Positions 17,321 through 28,128 of a stretch of DNA of 64,000 bases are shown here, one piece after another. How positions within the stretch are numbered: position 1 is the first letter of the stretch; each line of letters starts with the position of its first letter. A model generated the notes under the pieces. That model did no database searches. It was not told where the DNA came from and worked only from the letters and a program-made list of their open reading frames with translations. The stretch comes from Carboxydothermus hydrogenoformans Z-2901 (GTDB taxonomy: Bacteria > Bacillota > Z-2901 > Carboxydothermales > Carboxydothermaceae), in NCBI RefSeq assembly GCF_000012865.1, contig NC_007503.1:992001-1056000 (forward strand), in the 5' to 3' direction. The translations under genes were made by a program, and so were the position numbers.

Positions 17321-18628
17321 ATGAGTAATACCAAACATGCAAAATTATTGGCTTATATTCGCAATTTACCTTCCGGTAGCAAAGTGTCGGTAAGATTGTT
17401 AGCCAAAGAATTAAAGGTTAGTGAAGGTACCGCTTACAGGGCAATTAAAGAAGCGGAAGCGGAAGGTTTGGTAAAAACTGTTCCTAAAGTAGGAACGATT
17501 CGCATAACAAATATCGAAAAAAAAGAATTAAAAGATTTAACATTAAATGAAATTATAAAAATAACCGAGTCCCATTTGCTGGTGGGGGAAGATTTGTTAA
17601 ATTACCGTTTTGCAAATTTTTTAATTGGGGCAATGGCTGTTGAAGCTATCGAAAGATTTTTGGTAGAGGGTTGCTTATTTATCGTAGGCAACCGGGAAGA
17701 TGCCCAGTTAAAAGCTTTACAAAGCGGTGCCCACCTGCTGATAACCGGAGGTTTTCCGGTAAAGACGGAACTTTTAGAACTGGCAAGGGAAAATAATTTA
17801 GCGATATTATCATCACCGTACGATACTTTTACGGTAACGTCGCTTTTGCATCAAGCTTTATATGAGCGCTTAAAAGAAAAAGAAGTTATAACCGCAAGAG
17901 ATATTATGGTAAAAAAAGTATTTACCCTTTCTTTAGGGCAAAGGGTGAGGGATTGGCGCCAATTATTTCTCAATACCGGCCACAGCCGTTTTCCGGTGGT
18001 GGATAAGGAAAATCGGGTTTGCGGCATAATCACTGCTACCGATGTTGCCGGTGCCGGGGAAGACGAGTTAGTGGAAAATTTAATGTCAAAAGATGTTATT
18101 TCCGCCAGTCCCGAAACGCCTATTGGTCATATAGCCAGGGTTATGACCTGGGACAGGATTGATTTGGTTCCGGTTGTGGATGAGTCTTTTAAGTTATTAG
18201 GCATTATTAGCCGCCAAAATATTATTGATGCTTTACAGCGGCTGGAAAGACAACCGCATTTTGGCGAAACTTTAGAAGATCTTATTATAAAAAATTTCCA
18301 TGTTGGTGAGGACGAAAACGGGATATTTTTAGAAGGAAAAATAAATGATTTTTTAATAAATGAACTGAGTATGTTAAGTTCCACTGTTCTTTTATCCCTT
18401 TCCATTTTTTATGCCAATCTGATGGTGCGAAAAAAAGTTAAAGCTCCGGTAGTGGTTAATAATTTTTCTTTATCTCTGTTAACTCCCCTAACTTATGGAG
18501 AAACCCTTGTAGTTCGGGGTAAGTTGTTGTACCTGGAAAAAAGAAATGCAAAATTAGAGATAGATTTTTATAGGCAAAGTAACCTGAATGCCAAAGCTTT
18601 AATTGAGGTTCGTTTAATTGAAAAATAA
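17321..18628 (+). CDS. ytoI: YtoI-like regulator: HTH, DRTGG, two CBS and hotdog domains
   Basis: 435 aa. Domains in order: winged HTH (about 1-70, SVRLLAKELKVSEGTAYRAI), DRTGG domain (about 80-185), two CBS repeats (about 190-305; DIMVKKVFTLSLG, NLMSKDVISASPETP) and a C-terminal thioesterase-like hotdog region (about 315-430). This is the layout of Bacillus YtoI. CBS domains usually sense adenine nucleotides; the target genes are unknown. It lies just upstream of dnaE, as in B. subtilis where ytoI and dnaE are close. It begins one base after the PerR-like gene. Confidence 0.85.
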   Translation: MSNTKHAKLLAYIRNLPSGSKVSVRLLAKELKVSEGTAYRAIKEAEAEGLVKTVPKVGTIRITNIEKKELKDLTLNEIIKITESHLLVGEDLLNYRFANFLIGAMAVEAIERFLVEGCLFIVGNREDAQLKALQSGAHLLITGGFPVKTELLELARENNLAILSSPYDTFTVTSLLHQALYERLKEKEVITARDIMVKKVFTLSLGQRVRDWRQLFLNTGHSRFPVVDKENRVCGIITATDVAGAGEDELVENLMSKDVISASPETPIGHIARVMTWDRIDLVPVVDESFKLLGIISRQNIIDALQRLERQPHFGETLEDLIIKNFHVGEDENGIFLEGKINDFLINELSMLSSTVLLSLSIFYANLMVRKKVKAPVVVNNFSLSLLTPLTYGETLVVRGKLLYLEKRNAKLEIDFYRQSNLNAKALIEVRLIEK

Positions 18629-18653
18629 GGCACCCGTCGGAGGTGTCTTTTGG
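18628..18653 (+). terminator. Weak terminator before dnaE
   Basis: GGCACC and GGTGTC flank a six-base loop and are followed by a short T-rich tract. The stem includes a wobble pair, so termination may be partial. Confidence 0.4.
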
Positions 18654-18675
18654 TTTATTATAGGAGGATATGTGT

Positions 18676-21600
18676 ATGAGTTTTGTACATTTGCATACCC
18701 ATAGCTGTTACAGTTTATTGGATGGAGCAGGGAAAATTAAAGACCTGGTAGGAAGGGCAGTGGAATTAAAGATGCCTGCCCTGGCTTTGACCGATCACGG
18801 AAACTTGTTTGGGGTTATTGAATTTTATAAAGAGGCAAAGGCCCAGGGCATAAAGCCTATTCTTGGCGTAGAGGTCTACGTGGCACCCCGGACTCGCTTT
18901 GACAAAACTCCTAAAATTGATGACCAATTAACGCACTTGGTTTTACTTGCCAAAGACCGCACCGGTTATCAAAATCTTTTGCGCCTTGTCTCGCGTTCGT
19001 ATACGGAAGGCTATTATTATAAACCACGGGTGGATAAACAGCTTTTAGCGGAAAACAGCCAGGGTTTAATTGCCTTATCTTCGTGCTTGGCCGGTGAAAT
19101 TCCCGAGTTGATTTTATCCGGGCAAAGGGAAAAGGCGCGGGAAGTTGCGGGCATCTACCGTGATATTTTTGGAAAGGAAAATTTTTACTTAGAGCTTCAG
19201 TACCACGGCATAAGCGAACAAAAAGTGGTGAATCGGGAATTAATTGCTCTTTCCAAACAATTAAATATTCCGCTGGTAGCTACCAATGACGTTCATTACA
19301 TTTTAAAAGAGCATGCCAAAACTCATGATGTGCTTTTAGCAATCCAAACTGGAAAGTCGATTAACGACCCTGGTAGGATGAAATTTCCAACGGAGGAGTT
19401 TTATTTAAAAACCCCCTATGAGATGGAGCTTATTTTTGGCGAGCTGCCAGATGCTTTAAAAAACACCTTAAATATAGCCGAACAATGCAATTTAGAGTTC
19501 GAGTTTGGTAGATACCTTTTGCCTGATTTCCCGGTACCTGAGGGGAAAACTCCTGCGCAATACCTAAAAGAGCTTTGTTTTCAGGGACTTTACAAAAGGT
19601 ACCCAAACCCGGGGGAAGAAGTAAAAACGCGCTTGTTGCATGAATTAAAGATTATTGAGCAAATGGGATTTTCTGGATATTTTTTGATTGTTTGGGATTT
19701 TATCCGTTATGCCAGGGAAAAAGGAATTATGGTGGGACCGGGAAGGGGTTCTGCTGCGGGGAGCTTGGTAGCCTATACCCTTGAAATTACCGATATCGAC
19801 CCGCTTAAATATGGCCTCTTGTTTGAGCGCTTTTTAAATCCAGAAAGAGTTAGTATGCCGGATATTGATGTGGATTTTTGTTTTGAACGGAGGCAGGAGG
19901 TAATCGATTATCTGTACCAAAAGTACGGGGAAGACCGGGTAGCCCAAATTATCACCTTTGGAACGATGGCTGCCAAAGCTGCAGTTAGGGATGTAGGGAG
20001 GGCCCTGGATTGGCCCTACAGTGAAGTAGATAAGATAGCCAAACTTATTCCCAACGTCCTGGGGATAACCTTGGAAGAAGCTATCGAAACCACTCCGGAA
20101 CTTAAAACATTATATCAAAACAACCCCAAAGTCCGTGAGTTATTGGATTTAGCAAGGCAAATTGAAGGTATGCCAAGACATGCTTCGGTTCATGCGGCGG
20201 GTTTGGTAATTGCGCCGGAAGAAATTGATAAACATATACCGCTGTTTAAAACTTCTGAAGGGGTGGTTACCACCCAGTTTGAAAAAGATACGGTCGAGGA
20301 GTTAGGTCTTTTAAAAATTGACCTGCTGGGCTTAAGAACGCTAACCGTAATTGAAAAAGCTTTGGATTTCATTAAAAAGCAAACGGGGAAGGAGATTAAT
20401 TTAAAAGACATTCCCTTGGACGATGAAAAAACTTATAAACTTTTAGGAGAGGGTGACACCGTTGGTGTTTTCCAGTTAGAAAGTCAGGGGATGAGGCAAA
20501 TCCTTAAAGAGCTAAAACCAACCAGTATCGAGGATTTAATTGCCTTGGTGGCGTTATACCGGCCTGGGCCGCTGGGCAGCGGAATGGTGGAGGATTTTAT
20601 CAATCGTCGTCACGGAAGGGTACCGGTGGAATATCCTCATCCGGACTTGGAGCCGATCTTAAGAGAAACTTACGGGGTTATAGTTTATCAAGAACAGGTG
20701 ATGTTAATTGCCAGTGTGCTGGCCGGGTTTTCCCTCGGGGAGGCGGATTTACTCCGCCGGGCTATGGGTAAGAAGAAGCCCGAAATCATTGCTGCCTTAA
20801 AAAACGATTTTATTGAGCGGTCGGTGGCACGGGGTTATCCCCGGGAAAAGGCGGAGGAAATTTTCAATCTTATTGAATATTTTGCCGGTTACGGTTTTAA
20901 TAAGTCCCATAGTGCGGCTTATGCTTTTGTGGCGTATTATACCGCCTGGTTAAAGGCAAATTTTCCGGTTGCCTTTTTGGCTGCTTTGTTAATCAGTGTA
21001 AAAGATAATCTTGATAAAGTAACAGTATATGCAGAAGATTGCCAGAGAAGAGGTATAAAGGTTTTACCACCCGATATAAATTTAAGTGAAGTCGACTTTA
21101 CCATTTCGGGCCAGGAAATTCGCTTTGGTTTAGCTGCTGTAAAAAATGTTGGGGAGGCTGCGGCGGCAAAAATCATTGAAGAACGCCAGAAAGGCCCTTT
21201 TCGTGATTTTAATGATTTCTTACACCGAATAGACAAAAAAACGGTTAATAAACGGGTAATTGAAAGTTTAATTAAAGCTGGGGCTTTTGCGAGTTTTGGC
21301 TTTAATCGCAAAACCCTGTTAAATAACTTGGATGATGCTTTAGAATTTTACAGCAAGAAATCAAATGGCGTTCAGTTAACCCTTGGGGATTTTTTACCGG
21401 AGGCCGACCGCTACAATCTGCGTTTGGAAGAAGAATTTTCAAAATTGGAACTGCTGCGGATGGAAAAAGAGAGCCTGGGGTTGTATTTAACCGGTCATCC
21501 CTTGGCTGGGCTTAGGAGCTTTATCCAAAAGCATTGTAACCTAAAAGAAAACAAAGAAAAAATATACTATCCGGCTATTTTGGCGGAGATAAAACGGACT

Positions 21601-22026
21601 GTAACCCGCAGAGGAGAACCAATGGCTTTTGCCCTGCTGGAAGGATTGAATCAGACCGTTGAAGCAGTAATATTCCCTGACTGCTGGTTAACCTACCGTG
21701 ACCTGCTGCAGGAGGAAAATATCTTATGGTTTTACGGTGCCGTTGAAGAAGATGAGGAAGGTTTAAAGATGATTGTCGAAAGAGTTTACGAGTTAGATAT
21801 GAGCAATGCCTTGGAAGTTTATCTAAAAGTTTCTCCCGGAAATATTCCATTGGTCCAGGGGATTTTACGGAAGTACCCGGGACCAGCACCGGTTTACCTG
21901 TATCCGGGAGGGAAGAAACTTATAAAACTTTCGCAGGAATACTGGATTGATTTAAAAAGTCCTGTCCTCTGGGAGATTAAAAAGCTTTTGGGGGATGAAA
22001 ACGTTAAGACAAAAACCGTTTCTTGA
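18676..22026 (+). CDS. dnaE: DNA polymerase III alpha subunit DnaE
   Basis: 1116 aa replicative polymerase. The N-terminal PHP domain (HLHTHSCYSLLDG, then TDHGNL) is followed by the C-family polymerase core with GPGRGSAAGSLVAY and the catalytic aspartates in MPDIDVDF. YGFNKSHSAAYA and the C-terminal OB-fold region complete it. There is no exonuclease insertion, so it is DnaE and not PolC. AGGAGG at 18662-18667 places ATG 18676 at ideal spacing; ATG 18670 is too close. The dnaE-accDA-pfkA-pyk order matches other Firmicutes. Confidence 0.95.
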   Translation: MSFVHLHTHSCYSLLDGAGKIKDLVGRAVELKMPALALTDHGNLFGVIEFYKEAKAQGIKPILGVEVYVAPRTRFDKTPKIDDQLTHLVLLAKDRTGYQNLLRLVSRSYTEGYYYKPRVDKQLLAENSQGLIALSSCLAGEIPELILSGQREKAREVAGIYRDIFGKENFYLELQYHGISEQKVVNRELIALSKQLNIPLVATNDVHYILKEHAKTHDVLLAIQTGKSINDPGRMKFPTEEFYLKTPYEMELIFGELPDALKNTLNIAEQCNLEFEFGRYLLPDFPVPEGKTPAQYLKELCFQGLYKRYPNPGEEVKTRLLHELKIIEQMGFSGYFLIVWDFIRYAREKGIMVGPGRGSAAGSLVAYTLEITDIDPLKYGLLFERFLNPERVSMPDIDVDFCFERRQEVIDYLYQKYGEDRVAQIITFGTMAAKAAVRDVGRALDWPYSEVDKIAKLIPNVLGITLEEAIETTPELKTLYQNNPKVRELLDLARQIEGMPRHASVHAAGLVIAPEEIDKHIPLFKTSEGVVTTQFEKDTVEELGLLKIDLLGLRTLTVIEKALDFIKKQTGKEINLKDIPLDDEKTYKLLGEGDTVGVFQLESQGMRQILKELKPTSIEDLIALVALYRPGPLGSGMVEDFINRRHGRVPVEYPHPDLEPILRETYGVIVYQEQVMLIASVLAGFSLGEADLLRRAMGKKKPEIIAALKNDFIERSVARGYPREKAEEIFNLIEYFAGYGFNKSHSAAYAFVAYYTAWLKANFPVAFLAALLISVKDNLDKVTVYAEDCQRRGIKVLPPDINLSEVDFTISGQEIRFGLAAVKNVGEAAAAKIIEERQKGPFRDFNDFLHRIDKKTVNKRVIESLIKAGAFASFGFNRKTLLNNLDDALEFYSKKSNGVQLTLGDFLPEADRYNLRLEEEFSKLELLRMEKESLGLYLTGHPLAGLRSFIQKHCNLKENKEKIYYPAILAEIKRTVTRRGEPMAFALLEGLNQTVEAVIFPDCWLTYRDLLQEENILWFYGAVEEDEEGLKMIVERVYELDMSNALEVYLKVSPGNIPLVQGILRKYPGPAPVYLYPGGKKLIKLSQEYWIDLKSPVLWEIKKLLGDENVKTKTVS

Positions 22027-22068
22027 CAGTATTTGGCCCCTATTGTAAGCTAAAAGCGGAGTGGTGGT

Positions 22069-22746
22069 ATGAGCCTGATTATTTTAGTTTTAACCTTCTA
22101 TTTATTGATTTTGATTATGGAAATTGCCGCAATAATTTTAAAATCAACAGGAATGGAAATCGGTAAAGCCCGCTTTCAGGCTTTATCAGCCTTAACTTCC
22201 GTTGGCTTTACCACCCGGGAATCGGAATTAATCGTCCAGCATCCCTTAAGACGCAGGGTAATTTCCGTTTTAATGGTAATAAGTTACCTGGGGATGGCCA
22301 CGGTGGTTGGTTCGGTGTTTGGTTCGTGGACGAAAAAGATTACACCTCATCAGGTATTAATTGCCGGTTCAATTTTTGTGGGAGGTTTTTTACTATTTTC
22401 CAACCGCTATTTAATAAATATTTTTGAGAGAGGTTTGGAAAAGCAAATAAAAAAGTCTTTCCTTCATCACCAAACTTTTTGGGAGGTTTTAAAGCTTTCT
22501 GATGATTATGGGGTGGCGGAGTTTATTCTCCATCCGGACGCACCTCTGGTTGGTCAAAGCATAGCTGGGAGTAAGATAAGGGACAAAGGAATATTTATCA
22601 TGGCCATTTAGAGGGGTAGCAGTTTTATTCACTCTCCCCGGGGAAATGAAGTACTGGAAGCGGGGGATAAATTAATTGTTTACGGCAAAACCGAAAGTAT
22701 AAAAAATTGCCTGTTACAGCAATCAATTTTTCGAGAAGGAGAGTGA
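22069..22746 (+). pseudogene. TrkA-C-domain membrane protein gene interrupted by an in-frame amber codon
   Basis: From ATG 22069 the frame encodes three to four hydrophobic segments (LIILVLTFYLLILIMEIA; VISVLMVISYLG; VLIAGSIFVGGFLLF) and then a TrkA-C-like domain (APLVGQSIAGSKIRDKGIFI). TAG at 22609-22611 (codon 181) stops it, but the same frame stays open to 22746 and completes the domain: GNEVLEAGDKLIVYGKTES is the usual end of TrkA-C. One base change (TAG from GAG or AAG) would restore a 225-aa protein. It is either a recent nonsense mutation, a sequencing error or readthrough. Such proteins are linked to potassium or ion transport and bind nucleotides. A consensus TTGACA at 22023-22028 precedes it, with a poor -10 box. 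Confidence 0.75.
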
Positions 22747-22749
22747 TTG

Positions 22750-22992
22750 GTGGTGTGTGATAATTTTGCTTTTAGCTCGGCAATAAATGCCGAATATATT
22801 GTCGTGAAAGCTTTAGAAAATGGGGTAACAATTATGGGCTTGACCCGCGGAAAAGATACCAAATTTCACCATACAGAAAAATTAGATAAGGGTGAAGTTA
22901 TGGTGGCCCAGTTTACCGAGCATACTTCGGCAATTAAAATTAGAGGAAAAGCGGAAATTTATACCAAGCATGGTGTGATAAAAAACGAATAA
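22750..22992 (+). CDS. mtrB: trp RNA-binding attenuation protein TRAP
   Basis: 80 aa. TRAP is an 11-subunit ring that, when loaded with tryptophan, binds (G/U)AG repeats in trp leader RNAs and causes attenuation. The conserved core [32 protein letters not shown] and IKIRGKA contains the known tryptophan-contact loop and the RNA-binding Lys and Arg residues. GTG 22750 lies eight bases after AAGGAG; TTG 22747 is an alternative. No trp operon is in the window, so it acts in trans. It is just downstream of the broken membrane gene. Confidence 0.93.
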   Translation: MVCDNFAFSSAINAEYIVVKALENGVTIMGLTRGKDTKFHHTEKLDKGEVMVAQFTEHTSAIKIRGKAEIYTKHGVIKNE

Positions 22993-23010
22993 AGAGCCGG
23001 AGGGAATTGT

Positions 23011-23196
23011 ATGTGGACTGTGGTTTATATTGCGCCAAATAAAAAAGATGCCTTAAGGGTTCAGGAGGCTTTAGCGAAAGAAGGATTTTTGGTGAAGATT
23101 AAACCAATAGGGATCGAAGGAGACAATTCCACCTATGAAGTTATGGTACCCGAAGCAGAAGTGGAAGAAGCGATGGAAATTTTAAATGAAATGTAA
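23011..23196 (+). CDS. Small conserved protein upstream of accD (DUF2007-like)
   Basis: 61 aa with a ferredoxin-like beta-alpha-beta pattern: WTVVYIAPNKKDALRVQEAL, then EGFLVKIKPIG, then TYEVMVPEAEVEEAMEIL. Similar small proteins precede accD in several Clostridia and are sometimes mislabelled glutamate decarboxylase. No catalytic residues are evident. It sits 12 bases upstream of accD with its own GGAGG, so it belongs to that operon. Confidence 0.7.
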   Translation: MWTVVYIAPNKKDALRVQEALAKEGFLVKIKPIGIEGDNSTYEVMVPEAEVEEAMEILNEM

Positions 23197-23208
23197 AGGA
23201 GTTTTGCT

Positions 23209-24051
23209 ATGTTTGACTTTTTTCGCAAATCGAAGTATGTAACTGTAAAGCCGGAAACTAAACAAAAAGAGATTCCCGATGGTTTGTGGCAGAAATGTCC
23301 CCGGTGTGGGGAAATTATTTTTAACAAGGAATTGGAGAAAAATTTTAAAGTTTGTCCAAAATGCGGGTATCATTTTAAAATTAGTGCCTGGGAAAGAATT
23401 AAACTCTTATGCGATGAAAATAGTTTTGTAGAATTTGGCCGGGAAATTAGTGGGGGCAATCCTTTAAATTTTCCAGGATATGAAGAGAAGTTAGCGGAAG
23501 CCCGGGAAAAAACCGGCTTAAAAGAAGCGGTAGTTACCGGATTGGGAAAAATTAATGGTAGAGAAGTAGTTTTGGCAATAATGGACCCGAATTTTATTAT
23601 GGCCAGTATGGGCACGGCTGTAGGGGAAAAAATATGTTTAGCGATGGAAAAAGCTCTGGAGAAAAAGCTACCGCTTGTAGTCTTTACTGCATCCGGAGGA
23701 GCTCGGATGCAGGAGGGAATTTTTTCTTTAATGCAGATGGCCAAAACGGTTCAACTGGTAAATCGTTTAAATGCAGAAAAAATTTTTTATTTGGTAGTTA
23801 TGACCGATCCTACTACCGGCGGTGTTTCGGCAAGTTTTGCAGCCTTGGGTGATATAATATTGGCTGAACCGGGGGCTTTAATAGGATTTGCCGGACCCCG
23901 GGTTATTGAGCAAACTATCCGGCAAAAGCTTCCCGAAGGTTTTCAACGAGCAGAATTTCTGGAGCAGCACGGTTTTATCGATGCTGTGGTTTCCAGAGAG
24001 CAGCAAAAAGAAGTTATTACAAAACTCTTGGCTTGGCACAGCCAAAAGTAA
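23209..24051 (+). CDS. accD: Acetyl-CoA carboxylase carboxyltransferase subunit beta
   Basis: 280 aa. Forms the carboxyltransferase with AccA, moving CO2 from biotin to acetyl-CoA to make malonyl-CoA for fatty acids. The N-terminal zinc finger has two CX2C pairs (CPRCGE, CPKCGY); the crotonase-fold core shows SGGARMQEG and TTGGVSASFA. AAAGGAG precedes ATG 23209. accA follows directly; the biotin carboxylase and carrier genes are not in the window. Confidence 0.95.
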   Translation: MFDFFRKSKYVTVKPETKQKEIPDGLWQKCPRCGEIIFNKELEKNFKVCPKCGYHFKISAWERIKLLCDENSFVEFGREISGGNPLNFPGYEEKLAEAREKTGLKEAVVTGLGKINGREVVLAIMDPNFIMASMGTAVGEKICLAMEKALEKKLPLVVFTASGGARMQEGIFSLMQMAKTVQLVNRLNAEKIFYLVVMTDPTTGGVSASFAALGDIILAEPGALIGFAGPRVIEQTIRQKLPEGFQRAEFLEQHGFIDAVVSREQQKEVITKLLAWHSQK

Positions 24052-24065
24052 ATTGGGGGCAGCGT

Positions 24066-26002
<1,937 letters not shown>

Positions 26003-26021
26003 TACCGGGGTGAGAATTAAA

Positions 26022-27773
26022 ATGAAACGCACCAAGATTGTTTGTACAATTGGGCCGGCTTCAAACGACGTAGGTATCTTAAAAGAAATGATTATATCCG
26101 GAATGAATGTGGCCAGAATTAATTTTGCTCATGGCAGTCACGAGGAGCACCGGGAGAGAATTGAAAAGGTTAGACGGGCGTCTTTAGAAGTAGGAATCCC
26201 GGTGGCAATTTTAATTGATACAAAAGGTCCGGAAATTCGCATTGGTAAAGTTGAAAACGGAAAAATTGTCTTAAAAGAAGGGGACTTAGTGGTATTTGAT
26301 CCGGATATAGCAGAGGGTCAAGGTTTGAGAGTTCCAGTAAATTATCCGGGATTAGCCCGGGATGTTAATGTCGGAGGAACTATTCTTTTAGATGATGGGT
26401 TAATAGAATTGAAAATCGAAGATATTCAGGGTAATAAAGTTATTGCCCGGGTTATAACCGGTGGTGAGTTATCCAATAACAAAGGAGTAAATTTACCGGG
26501 AGTTAAAGTTAATCTTCCGGCGTTAACCGAAAAGGACCGGAAGGATATTGATTTTGGTATTGAAATTGGAGCGGACTTTATTGCCCACTCTTTTGTCCGA
26601 AAAGCAGCGGATGTGTTAGCTTTACGGCGTTACCTGGAAGAAAAAGGGGCGGATATGGAAATAATTGCTAAAATCGAAAACCAAGAAGGGGTCGAAAACA
26701 TCGATGAAATCATCAAAGTTGCGGATGGGATAATGGTTGCCCGGGGGGATCTGGGAGTAGAAATTCCAACGGAAGATGTGCCTTTGGTGCAAAAGGAAAT
26801 AATTGAAAAGTGTAATAAAAATGGTAAACCGGTAATCACCGCCACCCAGATGTTAGATTCAATGATTAGAAATAAACGTCCGACCCGGGCCGAAGCTACC
26901 GATGTGGCTAATGCTATTTTTGACGGCACCGATGCGGTAATGCTGTCGGGAGAAACGGCTGCCGGGAAATATCCGGTAGAAGCGGTTAAAACAATGGCCC
27001 GGATTGCGGAAAAAGCGGAAGAAAAATTACTCACGTTACGAAAACTAAATAAACCCACCACAAAATCTTTTAAAACTGTAACCGATGCCATAAGCCACGC
27101 CAGTGTTACCACCGCTGAAGAATTGGATGCGGGGGCAATTATCACGCCTACTTCTTCGGGCTATACGGCGCGAATGGTTTCCCGGTACCGCCCGGCGGTT
27201 CCTATTATTGCTGCCACACCGGATATGAAGGTACTTAGAAAGTTGACGCTGGTTTGGGGGGTATTTCCCCTTTTGGTTAAAACCTCCGATTCTACCGATG
27301 AAATGTTAAGTAAAGCAATAGAAGCCTCTTTAGAAAGTGGGCTTTTAAAACCTGGCGATTTGGTGGTGCTTACCGCCGGAGTTCCGGTGGGCGTAAAAGG
27401 GACAACCAACCTTTTAAAAGTCCATGTAGCGGGAAATGTTTTGGCCAAAGGTGTGGGCATTGGAACAAGGCCTATAACCGGAACGGCTCGGGTCTGTCGA
27501 ACCGCCAGGGAAGCAATCGAGCGGATTCAGCCGGGAGATATTTTGGTAACCGAAGCAACCGACAGAGATTTTGTTTCGGCTATTGAAAAGGCCGCGGGAC
27601 TGGTAGTTGAAGCGGGAGGACTTACGTCGCATGCGGCTATTGCGGGGTTAGAGTTTGGGATACCTGTAATAGTTGGGGTCGATGGTGCTACTTCGATAAT
27701 TAAAGATGGGGAAAAGTTAACTCTAGATCCCCAGAGGGGTCTGGTATACCACGGTTCTGCTAAAGTTTTATAA
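26022..27773 (+). CDS. pyk: Pyruvate kinase with extra C-terminal PEP-utilising domain
   Basis: 583 aa. Standard kinase core (KIVCTIGPASND, DTKGPEIR, the catalytic Lys region IIAKIENQEG, and MVARGDLGVE, ATQMLDSM) is followed by about 100 extra residues with TSHAAIAG, the phosphohistidine-like domain found in Bacillus-type pyruvate kinases. ATG 26022 is seven bases after GGGGTGAG; GTG 26010 is part of that site. It is the last enzyme gene of the dnaE-accDA-pfkA-pyk run. Confidence 0.95.
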   Translation: MKRTKIVCTIGPASNDVGILKEMIISGMNVARINFAHGSHEEHRERIEKVRRASLEVGIPVAILIDTKGPEIRIGKVENGKIVLKEGDLVVFDPDIAEGQGLRVPVNYPGLARDVNVGGTILLDDGLIELKIEDIQGNKVIARVITGGELSNNKGVNLPGVKVNLPALTEKDRKDIDFGIEIGADFIAHSFVRKAADVLALRRYLEEKGADMEIIAKIENQEGVENIDEIIKVADGIMVARGDLGVEIPTEDVPLVQKEIIEKCNKNGKPVITATQMLDSMIRNKRPTRAEATDVANAIFDGTDAVMLSGETAAGKYPVEAVKTMARIAEKAEEKLLTLRKLNKPTTKSFKTVTDAISHASVTTAEELDAGAIITPTSSGYTARMVSRYRPAVPIIAATPDMKVLRKLTLVWGVFPLLVKTSDSTDEMLSKAIEASLESGLLKPGDLVVLTAGVPVGVKGTTNLLKVHVAGNVLAKGVGIGTRPITGTARVCRTAREAIERIQPGDILVTEATDRDFVSAIEKAAGLVVEAGGLTSHAAIAGLEFGIPVIVGVDGATSIIKDGEKLTLDPQRGLVYHGSAKVL

Positions 27774-27798
27774 AAAATGTTTATAGGGGGAGAAGGTA

Positions 27799-28062
27799 AT
27801 GCCGGTATTGCGTAATTATACCGAAGAAGTGGTGGATGAAATACTTCAGGAAATTTTGCCCACCCAAGACGTTTGTAAGTGTGAGCGCTGTCTTTTAGAC
27901 ATTAAGGCTATTGCTTTAAACCAACTGCCGCCCAAATATGTTGTTACCGATAAAGGTGAAGTTATTACCCGTTTAAATTTTACCAAAATTGCGGACCGCA
28001 CCGAGGTTCTTACGGCAGTTTTAAGGGCAATAGATAAAGTCAAGAAAAACCCGTCCCATTAA
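27799..28062 (+). CDS. comFB: ComFB-family protein
   Basis: 87 aa. Residues NYTEEVVDEILQEIL, CKCERCLLDIKAIALNQLPPKY match the late-competence ComFB family, with a CX1CX2C zinc-like cluster. In B. subtilis comFB lies between DNA-uptake genes comFA and comFC, but its function is unsettled; some homologues elsewhere bind cyclic dinucleotides. Here it stands alone between pyk and a terminator whose loop includes its stop codon. Confidence 0.85.
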   Translation: MPVLRNYTEEVVDEILQEILPTQDVCKCERCLLDIKAIALNQLPPKYVVTDKGEVITRLNFTKIADRTEVLTAVLRAIDKVKKNPSH

Positions 28063-28078
28063 GACGGGTTTTGTTCTT
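28048..28078 (+). terminator. Terminator at the end of comFB
   Basis: AACCCGTC (28048-28055) pairs with GACGGGTT (28063-28070), followed by a T-rich tract. The comFB stop codon is in the loop. Confidence 0.85.
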
Positions 28079-28128
28079 TTTACCCCTTCCCGGTCGTAAA
28101 ATTATGGTAAAAAGAGGGGAGGGTGGGC

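Noticed and set aside
22609-22611. Pyrrolysine or other recoding of the amber codon
   Set aside because: No pyl genes or recoding structure are visible and ion-transport proteins are not known to need it; mutation is simpler.
26630-27145. 171-codon open frame on the minus strand within pyk
   Set aside because: It is the antisense of conserved pyruvate kinase sequence, has no ribosome site and resembles no protein I know.
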